Counted from the stretch's first letter, positions 11,636 through 24,538 are shown. The stretch is 64,000 nucleotides of DNA from Blumeriella jaapii (GCA_009599575.1 VWND01000067.1:434001-498000); one strand, 5' to 3'. Notes: generated by a model not told the origin, from the sequence alone. A program made the numbers and translations.

Positions 11636-12720
11636 ATGGCCCCACTTATTAAAAACCGAAATAATAGTTATGCAAATCGTTTGGCAACGGTATTTTAAAA
11701 AAATAAACTTACCCTTTTTATTTCTGCAAACAAAAAGCGATAACAAATAAAAATTAAAAAATTTAGCTACGAGATGGCTTCTAGAAGTAAAAAAAAAAAT
11801 CCACCTTTGCCTTTTTTACTTAAATCAGTTGTCGGAAGCGAAGATTATTATAATAATAAAAATGCTTATATCGAAAATGATAAAAATGGATTTTAAAAAG
11901 CAAAAAACAGCTTAATCAACGTATATGCGTTACGAACAACCAAAATACTTATTAAAAGTAACGATAATAACGTACGTAATACATTTTTTACACGAAGCAA
12001 AACGTTATACAATTTCAAAAACAAAACGAAGATTCTTAAGGTTAAAAGCAACGATCCTTCCGATAAACTTTTAAGCGACGACGAAAAAGCAGAAGTCAGA
12101 TCTTACAAGAAAAACGATTCTGCACAGCTAGTTCTGAATCTCAGCAAAATATATTACAAAAATAAAATAAAATACGAAAGTGAAATATAAGATATATTTT
12201 ACGTAAAGCTGAAAAAATTTTATAATTTATACGATTTATGCAATTTTTCCGAAAGCTTATACGTAAAAGTTTTCCCGCATATGCTTAAAAAAGCAGCTGA
12301 CGCTTATTACTGCAATATTATAATTCGTAAAAACTACTAATTTGGCGTGATAATTAATTTTATAAAAGCTTACTTCGAAACGACTGAGAATCGCAAGCTT
12401 TACCTGACAGTATAGCGTACAATTATATACAAAGGAATACAAGCTGAAAACCTTGGCAAATCACGCTTGAAATGCTTAAAAATTATGTTCGAAAGATTAG
12501 CGCTGTATTAATAAGCTTTATTAAAAAGTACGAATTAAACAACCATTTGCGAAACCAGATTATCAGCGCTTGCAATAGCGTACAAAAGTGCAAACACGCT
12601 TTAATAAACCTTGTAAATACATATAAAGGCGTCGCATCCCAGTTACGCAATGCAATTAGAATTATTAAACGAGAAGTTTAATTGCGAAAATTGACTTTTA
12701 TCACCTTTTAACTTTTTTAA
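11636..12720 (+). pseudogene. G gag (copia-type capsid), frameshifted
   Basis: From an ATG at 11636 the frame is MAPLIKNRNN... with internal stops. The capsid core is recognisable: YDLCNFSESLYVKVFPHMLK (about 12220-12290), AYFETTENRKLYLTV and LGKSRLKCLKIMFERLA. The reading frame then shifts by one near 12490. It continues as an open run (12472-12681) with HLRNQIISACNSVQKCKHAL and YKGVASQLRNAIRI, both highly typical of this fungal family. The shift appears to be an indel rather than RIP. Confidence 0.85.
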
Positions 12721-13680
12721 ACTTTTGCAAATTAAAATGAAAGCTATTATACAAACCGAACCTACAAAGGCAAAAGTCGCGAAAAACGCTTCGGTAAAAA
12801 CTACTAAAGCAGAAGCTTATTTAAAAAAAAAAAGGATTTCGAGGCCGAAGAAGTTATTCAGGCAATTCTAGCAGTTTTTTCCAATTTAAGAAATGTTAGA
12901 TATGCAAGAAAGTAAACTGCTGATTAATAAAACACTTTTAAAAAAAAACGAAAGAAAGCATACGACGAATACAACGCTAATAAAGCTTATTTCACTGGAG
13001 CTTTCTCGATTGTACAATAATACACAAGCTTCTTTGCGCAATACGAAAGCGTTGAAGGCTTAAAAGACGCCCTTTTTTCTTTTCCCGACCAATATAATAT
13101 ATGGAGCGCCGAAAACGGCTATTACGATGGGGATAAGTATTAAAACCGAAACGACAATTTTTTTATTTAAACTTTTTATATAAAAGCTGGTAAGGTAATA
13201 AAAATCGAAGTTTTGATTATTTTACAAAAGCGATCTGCCTACCACGCTTTTACAAAGCTTGATTTTATAAACCCTTTTATTTAAAAAGACGATAAACCCT
13301 TATTAAAAACGTATATTTCAGGCTCGAAATACTTTTTATACAAGTTCCAAAGATTTCTCCCAGATTCGGATGCAGCTGGCAAGTTTTTAAATGGTATATT
13401 TCAGTTTAAAGCTTTTAAGAAATTGCTATTTCAGCTTATTTTTAACCTTTTTTCGAGGAAAAACACGATTAGCTTTGGAATAACTTTTGCAAATATCCAA
13501 AAAACAATTTTTATTGCAATATTTATTAGCAAGATCAAGTTTTATATCGTTGATACTAATACTCTTTTTTTAATCTGTCTAAAAAACATAAATGCTTTTT
13601 ATGTTTATTTCGATAATTTGCATAATATGCTTATACAAAAAAATGATTCTGGCGTATTAGTAATTCGGAAATAAAAACAC
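12721..13680 (+). pseudogene. G protease region (degenerate)
   Basis: The spacer from gag to protease is Lys-rich and poorly readable. The open run 13423-13674 ends the protease domain: FYIVDTNTLFLICLKNINAF, then VYFDNLHNMLI and VLVIRK. In the family this is the region reading VDADTPFLLCLADM. The catalytic Asp block upstream (about 13100-13350) could not be placed with certainty. Confidence 0.7.
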
Positions 13681-14310
13681 TTATTTATGCTGCTCAACAC
13701 TTAAAAAACCCTATTTTGCTACTTTACAAAACTGAAACTACGCCAGATTTATAAACGTTAGAAACACCTTTTTGTACAGCGCTTTGCGGCTACCCTGGAA
13801 CGAGCAAAGCAAAAGTTCGAAATTGCTATTTTGAAAAAGATTGTAAAATACTGTTTTTAATATTAATTATACGAGCAAGCCTCTCGTCGATTTAAAATTT
13901 TATTAAAAAACGACTATAAATTTAATTATTTAATAATTGTAAATATTATATACATCGACGGCGACTTAGTTTTTTATATCGTGGATTCAGCCACCATTTA
14001 CAGCTCTGGTGGTTTTTTAAAAAAATATAATTGCAAAATACGTATAAGATATATTTCGGCTGTATTAAATCGATTTTTATTTAAGTTTATCCGACGTAAT
14101 TATCGTTGATTTAAAAACCAATTTAATTTTTCAAAAGTTTCGTTAATAGGTACGCTTTATAAGATATAATATTAAAATCGTTTCAATCGAAGCTTATAAC
14201 AGTATTAGCAAGGTAAAACGTTACCACAGCCTTTTTAAACGAATTTATAATATTCTGAAAAAGCAATTGAAAAATAAAGGCTTCGATAAGCATATAATCC
14301 TGAAAATAGC
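13681..14310 (+). pseudogene. G integrase, N-terminal part, cut by LINE H
   Basis: The frame includes RFAATLERAKQKFEIAILKK (zinc-binding region), then FNYLIIVNIIYIDGDLVFYI and VDSATIYSSG (core, first Asp region). It closes with NSISKVKRYHSLFKRIYNIL and KGFDKHIILKIAF at 14300. The coding sequence stops there and resumes at 20613 on the other side of H. Stops are few compared with H. Confidence 0.85.
14297..14310 (+). repeat. Left target-site duplication of H
   Basis: ATCCTGAAAATAGC matches 20613-20626 except for two transitions. It lies in the G integrase codons for IILKIAF. The match can be extended a few bases with mismatches, so the true duplication may be up to about 18 bp. Confidence 0.75.
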
Positions 14311-14340
14311 ATTCTTTATAATATATACGGATTCTACTTT

Positions 14341-15800
14341 TTGTTCGCAACAATCACTAAATTCACTGCATTCGATTCGAAAGACTCGTTTCTTTTCGAA
14401 TTTCGAAAAATCAGCTCGAAAGCTCGTCGCGTTCGCCGTGCAATTCGCGAAATGATTTTTTTCACTTTTTCTCGGTCGTCCGATAACTACGACCACGACC
14501 ACGACGAGTTATATATTCGTTTTATAAACGCAACTTTACCGTTTCAACTAAATCTGCATTTTAAAAAAAAAAAGCAGGCGAATATTTTTAATATTCGCCC
14601 CTTTTCTTTCGCTTTAAAATACGAAGCGCGAATATTTATTATTACAACGTCGGCCATTATTAATTAATTCGACGAAACAAACCGATAATTTTAAATACGC
14701 CGCAAAATTTAAATATAATTCGCGACCGCTGCCGATAGCGTCGTAAATTAGCAGAAAAAATCCGAAGCGCGATAATACGCCGAAAAGCTTGCAAAAAGTT
14801 TTATTTTTTTTTTACAAACCCGCGCTTTTATCACTTTTTTCGCTGCTTCGCTAAGCAGCATCGATCTTTTTTCCTTTTTTACTAAATCAGTTATTTAAAC
14901 AAACCGAATTTTACGAAAAATTTTAAAAACTTTAATAAATTTCGAAAAATGAAAATCGACCATCGTTAAAAAGCTATAATAATAAACGCGTCCGTTTATT
15001 AACGGAATTTTACGCGTTTTTTTAAATTCGTTTATCGAAAACTAATTAGCAAAAATTGGATAAAATTATCGTTTTTTAATTATATCGGCGAAAAACATTT
15101 TATTAAACAAGCTTAATATTTTCGTTTTTAAATAAAAAATCGCGAAATTTATACCGAGCCTAACGAAAAACGCGATTAAAAACCTAACGCTTACGAAAAC
15201 AAATTAAATTTTTTATTTAATCGATTTAAAAACTAAAAACTTTTTTATTATTTAAAAAAACGTCGAAATTTTTCGCAAAATACTCGAAGCTACCGCCGTA
15301 CGTATTTCGGAAAAATAATACAATTACGCGGTATAAAACGTTCCAGCCACGGTTCCGAAGCTATTCGACGACGTTTTCCATTGTTTAAAATATATAAAAA
15401 ACGAGGTTTTTATTTAAATTAAAATCAAACCGATTAATACGCGCTTTTTCCGATACAAAGCGAATTTAGCTATAAGCAAGCAAACTTAAATTTTTTTTTT
15501 TTTATAATTAATCAAAAGTTTTATTTTTTTCGGCGTCAGCGCCCAAGCCAAATTTATTAATAAAAAACCGATTATATTTCGCTATAATTTTAAATACTAA
15601 AGCTTTTGCAATTTACTAATTTATACCCGATACGCTCGCTGCAATTATTATAACAACCGAATACAAAACTACGATAGCCCGACTAATTTTAATTGCAAAA
15701 CAGCTTTATAATACGCGAACTGTTATAAATCATACGCTGCGAATTATTTACGCTATTCTGCGGCTTTTCGCCGCATAAATAATAAAATAATACGACCAAC
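14341..15800 (+). pseudogene. H ORF1 (gag-like, zinc knuckles)
   Basis: A basic N-terminal part is partly open (14341-14667). The C-terminus at about 15590-15775 shows degenerate CCHC knuckles: CNLLIYTRYARCNYYN, then FNCKTAL, YANCYKSYAANYLRYSAAF. Several Cys and His positions have become Tyr, as G-to-A or C-to-T changes would give. Tad-type ORF1 proteins bind the element RNA. Stops are abundant. Confidence 0.7.
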
Positions 15801-15949
15801 CAAAAAAAAATTAAAAACTGTCCGGCGATTAAAAAAAACGGCTTATTCGATCGCGGTTATTTTTATTACTAAAACTTTTATTTTTTCAAACAATAACAAT
15901 CCGATTTTTAATAACGCGAACCGAAAAAAAAAACGCGAAAACGCCGTAA

Positions 15950-18900
15950 CGGCATACGAGCAAAAAACCACCGCGCTTTTAATTATTATTTTCGCCGCGA
16001 TTACAACGCCGAACGTAACTTTTTCGAACCGTTTAATCCGAAACTTAATCTTAAAACAATCGCTAAATATTTAATATTTTAGCCGAAAAGCATATTCGAT
16101 TTTCGACGATACGGCCTTCGTAATTTTTTCGCAAAACATATTTTTTTTTATTTCGTTAAAAATAATACATCCGTTCTTATCGGACCAGCTATAAAATAAA
16201 TTCTAAATCTTCGCAAACGAATCAAAAAAAATAAATATTAATATTAACATTTTTATTTTTTAATAATAAAACATTTATATAAGCAACGCGAAAGATTCCG
16301 CAATCGAAAATTTAAAACAAATTTTAATATCTGCTAAGCAAACGTTTAAAAAAAACAACCGAAGCATATCACGCTTTTATATTTATACGATGCAAAACGC
16401 ATAAACGTAATTTGCGTATAAAAATTTTAAAACGTTTTAAAAACTAAAATATAAAACCATCCGTTATACGATTTGTATACACCGATCGATTTATAAAACG
16501 AAACCGAAAAAAAAATCTTCGAACGAATACGTTTTAAAATACTGATTTATATCCGAAAAAGCGTAAAACTTAACTTATAATAACGACGATTAATTAATAG
16601 CAAAAACCTATTTTAATTAAACGTAAATATATATTTTATTTTTAACGTATATAAACAAAATTATATTTAACAAATATTAAATTACGTAATATATTTCGAA
16701 CCATTTTTTAATTGCATAATAAACGGCGATTTTAATATCCGATACGATATTTTCGAGCCCGGGTCGAATACGACAAAAAGTAAAAAATATTTCGCGAATT
16801 AAACTGTTATTTCGGATATAAATTTTATCGGCGCCGCTAATAAACTTATTTATAACAAAAAACACGTTTTAAATTTTACTTTTTCGAACGTATTTAATTC
16901 GATTATTACAATACGATACGATATATATAACGATTTAAATTACGAAACTCAAATAACGATTTTTCTTAGCAAAAAAAAAATATCCGTAATTTAAATATAT
17001 TATAAAATATCCGATTTAAAACTCGGCAAATTCGCAAATTTAATACGCGCAAAAATCAGCCGATTTGCGAATTCCGCTATATTATTAACGCTAAAAAAGC
17101 TAAACGAATACGCGGCTGCGCTAGCCCGGATTTTTTAAAAAAATATTACAATTGCCGGAATCTTTTTAAAAAAGCTTATAAGCTATCCTATAATAAACTA
17201 ACGAATGCTAAAAAGCCAAAAACAAATATTTGCGAATACGCCGAATAATATACAACGGTAAAATTTTCGAAAAAACCAAATAATTTTTCGCTATAATACG
17301 CAAAGCGAAAAAAAACTATTAATAAAAGTTTATCAACGAAATCGATAATAATAAAAAGCTATATAAAATAATAAGCTAGCACCGAATAACTACGAATTTT
17401 AAAATCCTTTTATTAATAATAAACGGTATAATAATTAAAAATATTAAAAATAAAATTAATATTTTAAAAAACGAAATACTTAAACGCTTTTTAGCTATCG
17501 ATAATTTCGATTACGATTTTTTTATCGAATAAGCAAAATCGGGCCATTTTTTTTAAATAAATTTCGTATCGTCCGAAAAAATAAAAAAATATTGCATCGA
17601 AATTATTAATATTTTTCCGAGCATTAACCGGATTACGATAAAATTTCTGAAAGCCTATTGAAAAAAAATCAAAATCGCTATATATAATTTATTTAACCGT
17701 TATTTCGCAACGAACTATTTCCCGACCTTTTAAAAACTGGCCGAAATAGCCATAATAATCAAAATTAATAAACGAAACAAATTTTTTTTATATTCGTAGC
17801 GCCCGATCGCTTTTTTTTTTTATATATTTAAAAGCTTCGAAAAAATTATCGCTAATAAAATCGCGTAAACAGCGCTTACGACCGGCCTATTTAATTTATA
17901 ATATAAAAGCGCTTTTCCGAAACGCTTTATTTTCGATTTAACAATGTATTTTATTGCCGATATCGAAACTGCGTTCGCAGCAAAAAAATATATTATAATT
18001 ATTATTTTAAATATACAAAACGCGTTCGACGCCGTTCTGATCCGACGCTTATTTAAAAAAATAACCGATCAAAAATGGCCCCTTTTACTTTTTTTATTAA
18101 TCAAATCGTTTTTTACGAAACAACGAATATAAATACGATTCGAAAAAAAAACCACCGATTTCAGCTACGTTTATTATAGCATTTTCTAAAAATCGCTATT
18201 TTTCTCGGTTTTATATATATTATATTTAGCAAAATTACTTAATCAAAATCTTACTTTTCGCTTTAAATACGTAAACGATATATTAATTTATCGCATTTTA
18301 TATAATTTAAACGATAATATCGAATTATTTGCGAAAAACGTTCGCGATATTTTCGAATAAAAAAACGAATATAAAATCGCTTTCGCGCCGAAAAAAAAAA
18401 ATTAAAATAATATATATTATTACGCAAAATAATAATTACGCTTTTTCGATTATAATCGACGATAAAATTACGATTTTTTATATTATTACAACGAAAAAAA
18501 GCAAGCAATCCGCGCTGCGCTGGCTAAAAGTTTAGCTCGATCGAAAGCTTATTTTTAAACGATACGTTAAAAAACGCGCAAGCAAAACATAACAAGCGGC
18601 GTAATATATTAAAAGCTTCGGCCGAATTAATAATAGCTTTTCGGCTAACGCGCTGCGAAAAGCAATAATTATTTATATTTTTTTTTCGATATTATTTAAA
18701 ACCGAAATTTAATACGCAAGCCGTACGAAACTTAAACGCCGAACCGAACGAAACAGCCAAATCAGCATCCGTTTCGGCGGTTATATTAATTTAATATAAA
18801 AAACTATTATTTTAGCCGTATAAAAAATACTTTTTATATAACGCATTATTTTTTTTATTATAATAATACGGGACGCAGGCTTTTTTTCCGCGAACGCAGC

Positions 18901-20110
18901 TTTAAAAAAAACTAAAACACGTTTTACGATAAAATTACAAATCGTAAACGAAGCGCATTTTTTAATCCAACGTATTTTTATTTTAATAATTTTTCGAAGC
19001 AAACACGCGGGCATATATATAGCCGTCAAAACGAAAATCCAACGCTTCGGCGATATTTTCCTATAAATCCCACGATTTAAATTAATTTTTTCGTATTTTT
19101 CGTCCGGCAGCCGCACCGATTTTATTATAAACGTTAAAAAAAAAAAAGCCGCGGAAAACTTTAAAAAATAATAAACAGAATTATTCTTCGAAAACGTTAC
19201 GATTTTTTCGAACAACTGCGAAAAATATAAAAACGGCGCTTATTTCGTAAGCTACGAATACGCTATTTATTAAAACCGTAAACAAATAGCGTTTAAATAT
19301 AATTCGATAAACGACTATTTTTACGTTTTCGACGCAAAAACGATAAAAACATAAAAAAACTTGTAAAAAGCTGCGAATATGCCAGCCGAAATGCGTACGC
19401 AAAAGCTGTAAATATATATCGACAATATTTTAATAATTTAAAAAATACGCGGAATACTTTTCTTTTTCTTTTAATAAGCTTTTCTAGCTTGCCAAAAAAT
19501 AATAAAAACATACGACGTAAAAATCAAATAAGCATCGGGCCATATAAGTATCGAAAATAACGAAGCCGCCGATAAATTAATAAAAACGAATACAAAAAAA
19601 ACCTTTTAAAATAAAAGCTTTGCGTCCGAACCGATTATAAATAAAATACGCTTCGATTTTAAAAAAATGCGAAATTCGCATCGAAGCCGTTAATAAAAAA
19701 TAGCCAGCAAAAAGCTTTTACGAAATTATAAACGATAAAACCCGGTTTACGCAATTAAACTTTTGCCGAAATTCGATATGCCGAAACGATTGCTTTATTA
19801 TTATTTAACGACCAAAATCATTTGTAAAAATTACAAATAATATTACGTCAAATATAACCATACCGACGCTAAACTGCGTTGCAAATACAAAAAGCTTAAA
19901 ACCCTATTGCACTTCGTATTATACCGCCGCGCGATTAAACGTTTTTTTAATTAGCCCAAAAAACTCGACCAAACGCTTTTTTTCGAACCGAACGAAAAGC
20001 CGTAATATTTTTTAAAAATCTGCTTTACGAATTAAAAAATTTTATAACGTTTTTACGCGTTATTATTACAATTTTTTAAATATAACCAGTTTTGCTATAC
20101 GTATATTACT
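15950..20110 (+). pseudogene. H ORF2: endonuclease, reverse transcriptase, RNase H
   Basis: The endonuclease part (about 16020-16950) is poorly legible. The RT is clear: open run 17944-18132 with DIETAFAAKK and ILNIQNAFDAVLIRRLFKKI (the LLDVQGAFD block of Tad LINEs). The catalytic box reads YVND at 18268-18279. RNase H lies at about 19230-19600, ending KTYDVKIK then ASGHISIENNEAADKLI. A Cys/His block near 19850-19970 (YNHTDAKLRCKYKKLKTLLH) matches the C-terminus of such elements. The minus-strand open frames here are shadows. Confidence 0.85.
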
Positions 20111-20591
20111 TATTCTGATCGAATACAGCTCGAATAAAATAAGCTGCGTACGGCCGCGCGAAACGACGTTACAGCGAAACGAATACTATTATACATATTT
20201 GTATAACAAATGCTTTTTTATTTTAATAAACGCAAGCTTGTTTTAGCTTTTGGTTTTTAAATTCGGATATTTAAATATTATTTTTCTTTTCTTTTCTTTC
20301 GGCCTACTGGCCATACCATTATGCGTTTTTACGCAACCGACAAATTATATTTTGATCGGTGCCGTATATACACTTTTTGGGTTTTTTTTTAGGCTTTACG
20401 CTTATATTCTTTACTAACGGACCATCGCAAAAAGCGGCGAAAAACGTAATCGACAGCAGCTTTAGCTATATTAATACGAACTGCTTTCGGAATCGTACTT
20501 TGTATTTAATTCTTTAGCTTAGCACGTTTCCGTACCCCCTGGGAAATCCTAAAAGGGCAGCCTCTCGGCTGCACTCCGCTAGACGTTAATC

Positions 20592-20612
20592 AATACTACT
20601 ACTACTATTACT
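20592..20612 (+). repeat. H 3' tail, TAC-type repeat
   Basis: Four TACTAC-type units and a TATTACT end lie immediately before the target duplication. Short tandem tails in place of poly(A) are common in Tad-clade LINEs. A GC-richer 3' UTR precedes it (20530-20580). Confidence 0.75.
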
Positions 20613-21164
20613 ATCCTAAAGATAGCTTTTAAAATTATAAACGATATTGCAAATCCAGGCGGTATTGTATCCATTTTGCTAATATACGGTGCATATCCTC
20701 GTCTATCAGAAACAAACGCTTCTTTTGCTTTTATAACGAAAAAACGTAATGCACTACGCCTTGCAACCCAAGAAATTCGGCGAATCCAGGCCGAACGCAA
20801 AGTTTCGAAAGCTTTACGTACTAAAAACGGCCCGAATACTCTGGAAACATTTAATCTCCCTCTGCAATCAGACGTACGCATATATAAAAAAAAGGGAAAT
20901 TGGTCAGGCCCTTACAAATTTATTTTAAGAAATGGCAATACCTGCAAAGTTCAAATCAACGATAAAGTTTCAGATTTCCGAATTATATTAATTAAGCCTT
21001 ATTATAACGAATTGAACGATAAGACCCCTTCTGAACCAGTTGTTAAAAAGTATTTTCCAGAAATTGCACCACCAGCTGCGACTATTGCACCAGCTGCAAT
21101 TGTACAACCTGCTGCAAAGCTGGTTGCACCAATTCAACCTCCGGAGATTACACAAGTTCGCTAA
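20613..21164 (+). pseudogene. G integrase, C-terminal part (long open frame)
   Basis: After H the reading resumes as IAFKIINDIANPGGIVSILL and is open from 20676 to 21164 without a stop. Motifs: IYGAYPRLSETNASF, NALRLATQEIRRIQAERKVS, LRTKNGPNTLETFNLPLQ, GNWSGPYKFI and NDKVSDFRIILIKPYYNE. This is the integrase C-terminus of the same copia family, followed by a Pro/Ala-rich linker. It is one of the best preserved coding stretches in the window. Confidence 0.9.
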
Positions 21165-22940
21165 GGCACCAGAATACGCGTTCCTTCCCGAAAAATTAAA
21201 AAGCAATAGCAACAGCAGTTACTTATAACTGACGAGTTTTACGAATTGAAAGAAATTTAGGAAAAAATAACATTAATATATTGTTTTTTATAAAAACTAT
21301 TAAAATCAATTCACTCGACGATTGTATTGCAAGCTATTTTACATACAAAAAGAAAACAGACGCTGAATGCTCAGTCAAACTACGCCAAAAAGGTGTTATC
21401 ACAATCTCCGGCGAGCCTTTTGAAGCTTTTAAAAAAATAAAAATAAAAGGTTTGATCGAGAAAAGCGTTTTTAAGATTGTATAATACAATTTTATTTTTT
21501 ATCACGGCCGAATTTTTAATTTACGAATTATAAATAAAATCAAAAGCAAAAATACAGTTATATTATTCGAAAAATCTAGACTGGTAATTCAAGCTTACAA
21601 CGACGATAGGAAATACGATATTTTTATTTAATTACCCACTATTTAACGAAATAGCCAAAGATTGATTATAGCTTTCGCTTTAATTTTCGAACATATTTGC
21701 AACGCTATATTGCATTTGAAAGATATTATTCAAACTTATATAAGCGCTAATAGGTTTTTAAAAAGACAGATTCTAGCGCATTTTCTTAAAAAGCTACGAT
21801 TTAGCTATCCAGAAAGCTCGATTCTGTTGATTTACAAACTTTTGTACGATATAACAAAAGTAAGCACGCATTGGTAAAATACGTATTATAAGCATTATAA
21901 AAACAAGTTTCATATAACTACGTTAATATACGACTCTTGCTTATTTATTTCTACTACTTTTGCTTTCGCAATCGTAGGAATACAAACAAACGATATATTG
22001 CAGCTAGCAGATAAGACTTTCTTAGCTTTGAAAAAGGCCGAATTGCAAGCAGCAGATTTTAATGCGAAACCCAAAAACACACTAAGTGAAAACAACGTTT
22101 TGACTTTCAATAAAAAAGTTCTACAAAAAGCAGAAAGTTCTATTTTTTTTAAACAGAAGGACCAAGCGAAGAAACTCGAGCTAATTAAAAACGACGGGAG
22201 TAATTATCTCGCTCAACGCGTTCGAAAAGCTTATATTGCTAGTCTGTGTTAATCCGAAGCTATTTTCGATTTTTCAATAGCTGCACAGATACAGATAGAA
22301 AATTTTATTTAATTAAATATCGATATAATTAATAAGCGAATTCGATAAATAATAAATTATCAAGATCGAAGGCTCTTATTTATACAGGTCGACCTTGCTA
22401 TTGCAAAGCTATTTGTATTTGTTAACGGCTCATTTGCTAATAATAAAAACTGCAGTTCGCAAATTGGCTACGAGGTCTTTCTAGCTAATAAAGTTCAGCT
22501 TGACAAGTTATTTAAAATAAAAGGAAACCTAATTGCAGCAAGCTTAACCAAGTGTCAAAAAGTTACACGAAGCGTATTAGCTTTAGAAATATACGAAATA
22601 ATCTTTAGAATAGATATCGCTATTTGCATCGCCATAACTCTACGTATGATTATTCAAAAGCTTAATTTCCCCGATATTTTAATAATAGTTTGCACTGATT
22701 TATACTTTTTGTATAAGTGTTTAGTTAAATTAAAAATAACAAAAAAAACGCTTTATAATTAATATTATAGCTTTCCGCCAAAGCTATAAAAAAAGAAAGT
22801 TATCAGAAATTAAATAGATTGACGGAAAAGACAATCCGGCGGATGCTATAACGAAAGCAAACTTTAATAAAACTCTTACTAATTTTATTAACAAAAACGA
22901 AATTGACGTAAAAATAGAAGGTTGGATAGAAAGACAGTAA
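21165..22940 (+). pseudogene. G reverse transcriptase and RNase H (lightly degraded)
   Basis: The RT start is near 21240 (DEFYELKEI). Open runs at 21281-21484, 21662-21877 and 21998-22252 carry PFEAFKKIKIKGLIEKSVF, LHLKDIIQTYISANRFLK, LLIYKLLYDITKVSTHW and DQAKKLELIKNDGS. The catalytic site reads QTND at 21983-21994; in this family the position is QTDD, not YxDD. RNase H (about 22390-22900) shows LFVFVNGSFANN and TKCQKVTRSVLALEIYEI, then GKDNPADAITKANFNK. A TAA at 22938-22940 follows EGWIERQ. Confidence 0.88.
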
Positions 22941-23024
22941 AAAGAAAACGATTAGAAAAGAAACGATTATATATACAATTAAAAAAAGTCTAGCTATAGT
23001 TGATCTCTATAAAAGAGTTGCCAG

Positions 23025-23232
23025 TATGGGTATATGATGGTAGCTGATCATGCGCACAATCACATGATCAGACCACGTGACGACGGTAGGCTGCAAGCGT
23101 ACAGCCCTACCTACACATACCCGTGCGATAGCTAGTTTACTTCTTAGATCTTTTTCGCAATACAACCCCAGTTATTGCAATATCTCAACCCTGTGTATAC
23201 ACAACACAACCCCCCCTTATATAATACCAACA
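23025..23232 (+). repeat. G 3' LTR (208 bp)
   Basis: Starts TATGGGTAT (from TGTGGG) and ends ATACCAACA. Hairpins and CACGTG (23074-23079) are as in the 5' LTR. It is followed by the second ATAAT. Confidence 0.92.
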
Positions 23233-24538
23233 ATAATAATACGTTTCGAATTATCGTTGCATACGAATAAAAACTAGGCGCGATAAAACCCCGGGCTTTT
23301 TAAAACTTTTATTTATATCCAACAGGCCTTATTAATATTTAACGATAAATTTTACGAAGCTTTTATTAAACGAAAATAATTACGATTTCGCTTTCGTAAT
23401 AATAAATCGCTTATTTAAAAAGCTTTTGTCAATTTTTTGCTATAAAACTATTATAGCGAAAAAACTGGTAATTTTGTTTTTGATTTATTAAATGCGCTAT
23501 TTCGGCATGCCGAATTTAATTATTTCGAACCGAAAAACTTAATTTGTTTCGGTTTTCTAATAAAAATTCTGCCGTATATTAAAAACCAAAATTAAATTAA
23601 CTATTGCGTACAATTTTAATATCGATAAACAAATTAAAATAATAAACTAATATATTAAGCAACGCTTCCGCCTTTTTTGTTTTTATTATTAAAACAATTA
23701 AAAACGTCTTTTATTTTTAATAAATATTATACAATTGATTTTGCCGCACGAGTTTTTCGGCAAGGTTTTTTTTTTCTAAGTTTTAAATAAATACAAAATT
23801 CGTATATTTTAAAATATAAACAATTTCCGTTCTTTTCGCTCGGCCATCGAAAAACTTAACCGCGACGAAACTTTATATTTGGCTTTTCGAGCTAAAAAAA
23901 TTATAAAATACGTATAATCGTTTATTGCGTAATAATAAACCAAAATAAAACGCTTCGCTAATTTGCATAAACGACCGGTAAATTAAAATATAAGCGACGA
24001 AGTATTAGTAAATATTAAAAATTAAAAGTTCGACCGACTTTTCCGAAAGCTTTCGGACAAATAATACGGCTTAATTAAAATCGTCGATAAAATAAAAAAA
24101 AGTTAAAAGCTTAAATTTTCCGCAGATTAATTAATTTATTTAATTTTCCATTTATATTCGCTCCGAAAGCATATTAACAATTTTTTATCTGGCCAACGCC
24201 GCCCCGAACCAGCTTTTATTTAATTATTTCTTAAATAAACGGAATAAAAGATCGAAGAAATAATAAATTCGAAATTGCATAAAAAAATATTATAATATCA
24301 GATTAATTAAAAAAGCGCTAATAAAAATCTCGAATAATACTTTTGTTTTAACGCTATAACGGCCTTTTATATTTTTTAAATATTTCACCGATTATATTTT
24401 ACCGTCAAAAGCTTTTTACGAACGCTTTTCGCATGGTTGCAAGCTTACAACGAAAGCAGGAAAAATTATATTAAATTGAAGAACGATAAATTTATAATTG
24501 CAATTGCGAAAACGCAGTTTTTCGGAAGGAAGGGGTAG
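23233..24538 (+). pseudogene. Gypsy element E, integrase core and chromodomain
   Basis: E resumes after G. The integrase reads IKPRAF near 23285, FCYKTIIAKKLVILFLIY near 23440 and YFGMPNLIISNRKT, then FCRILKTKIKLTIAYNF (about 23590). A chromodomain-like block lies at about 24230-24400 (EEIINSKLHKKIL, then LKSANKNLE). So E is also a chromovirus. Pol ends shortly before the purine tract at 24523. Stops are common throughout. Confidence 0.8.
24523..24538 (+). promoter_or_regulatory. E polypurine tract
   Basis: CGGAAGGAAGGGGTAG lies immediately upstream of the E 3' LTR, in plus-strand primer position. Confidence 0.65.

Larger units (their letters stand above)
14311..20612 (+). mobile_element. 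Tad-like LINE H, near full length
   Basis: A 6.3-kb non-LTR element is inserted in the integrase of G. Order: ORF1 with zinc knuckles, endonuclease region, RT, RNase H, C-terminal zinc block, 3' UTR and a TAC-repeat tail. A long imperfect target duplication is present (14297-14310 ATCCTGAAAATAGC; 20613-20626 ATCCTAAAGATAGC; two transition differences). Rejoining the flanks restores the G reading, which confirms the limits. The coding regions are among the most heavily mutated in the window. Confidence 0.9.
10788..23232 (+). mobile_element. Ty1/copia element G, complete but split by LINE H
   Basis: Two 208-bp LTRs (10788-10995 and 23025-23232) and a 5-bp target duplication ATAAT (10783-10787 and 23233-23237) define it. 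Without H it is about 6.1 kb. The order gag, protease, integrase, RT, RNase H is that of Ty1/copia. The protein family is one I recognise from many Pezizomycotina genomes. The LTRs differ at roughly ten sites, nearly all transitions. G is visibly less mutated than neighbouring elements and keeps several open stretches. Confidence 0.92.

Noticed and set aside
18781..19511. Three overlapping minus-strand frames, longest 144 codons
   Set aside because: They are shadows of the LINE H polyprotein; the plus strand reads an RNase H domain over the same bases.
14297..20626. H as an LTR element or DNA transposon
   Set aside because: No terminal repeats; RT, RNase H, short tandem tail and a long target duplication fit a Tad-like LINE.
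23077..23277. Open frame in the G 3' LTR
   Set aside because: It starts inside the LTR and runs into E; no coding motif.
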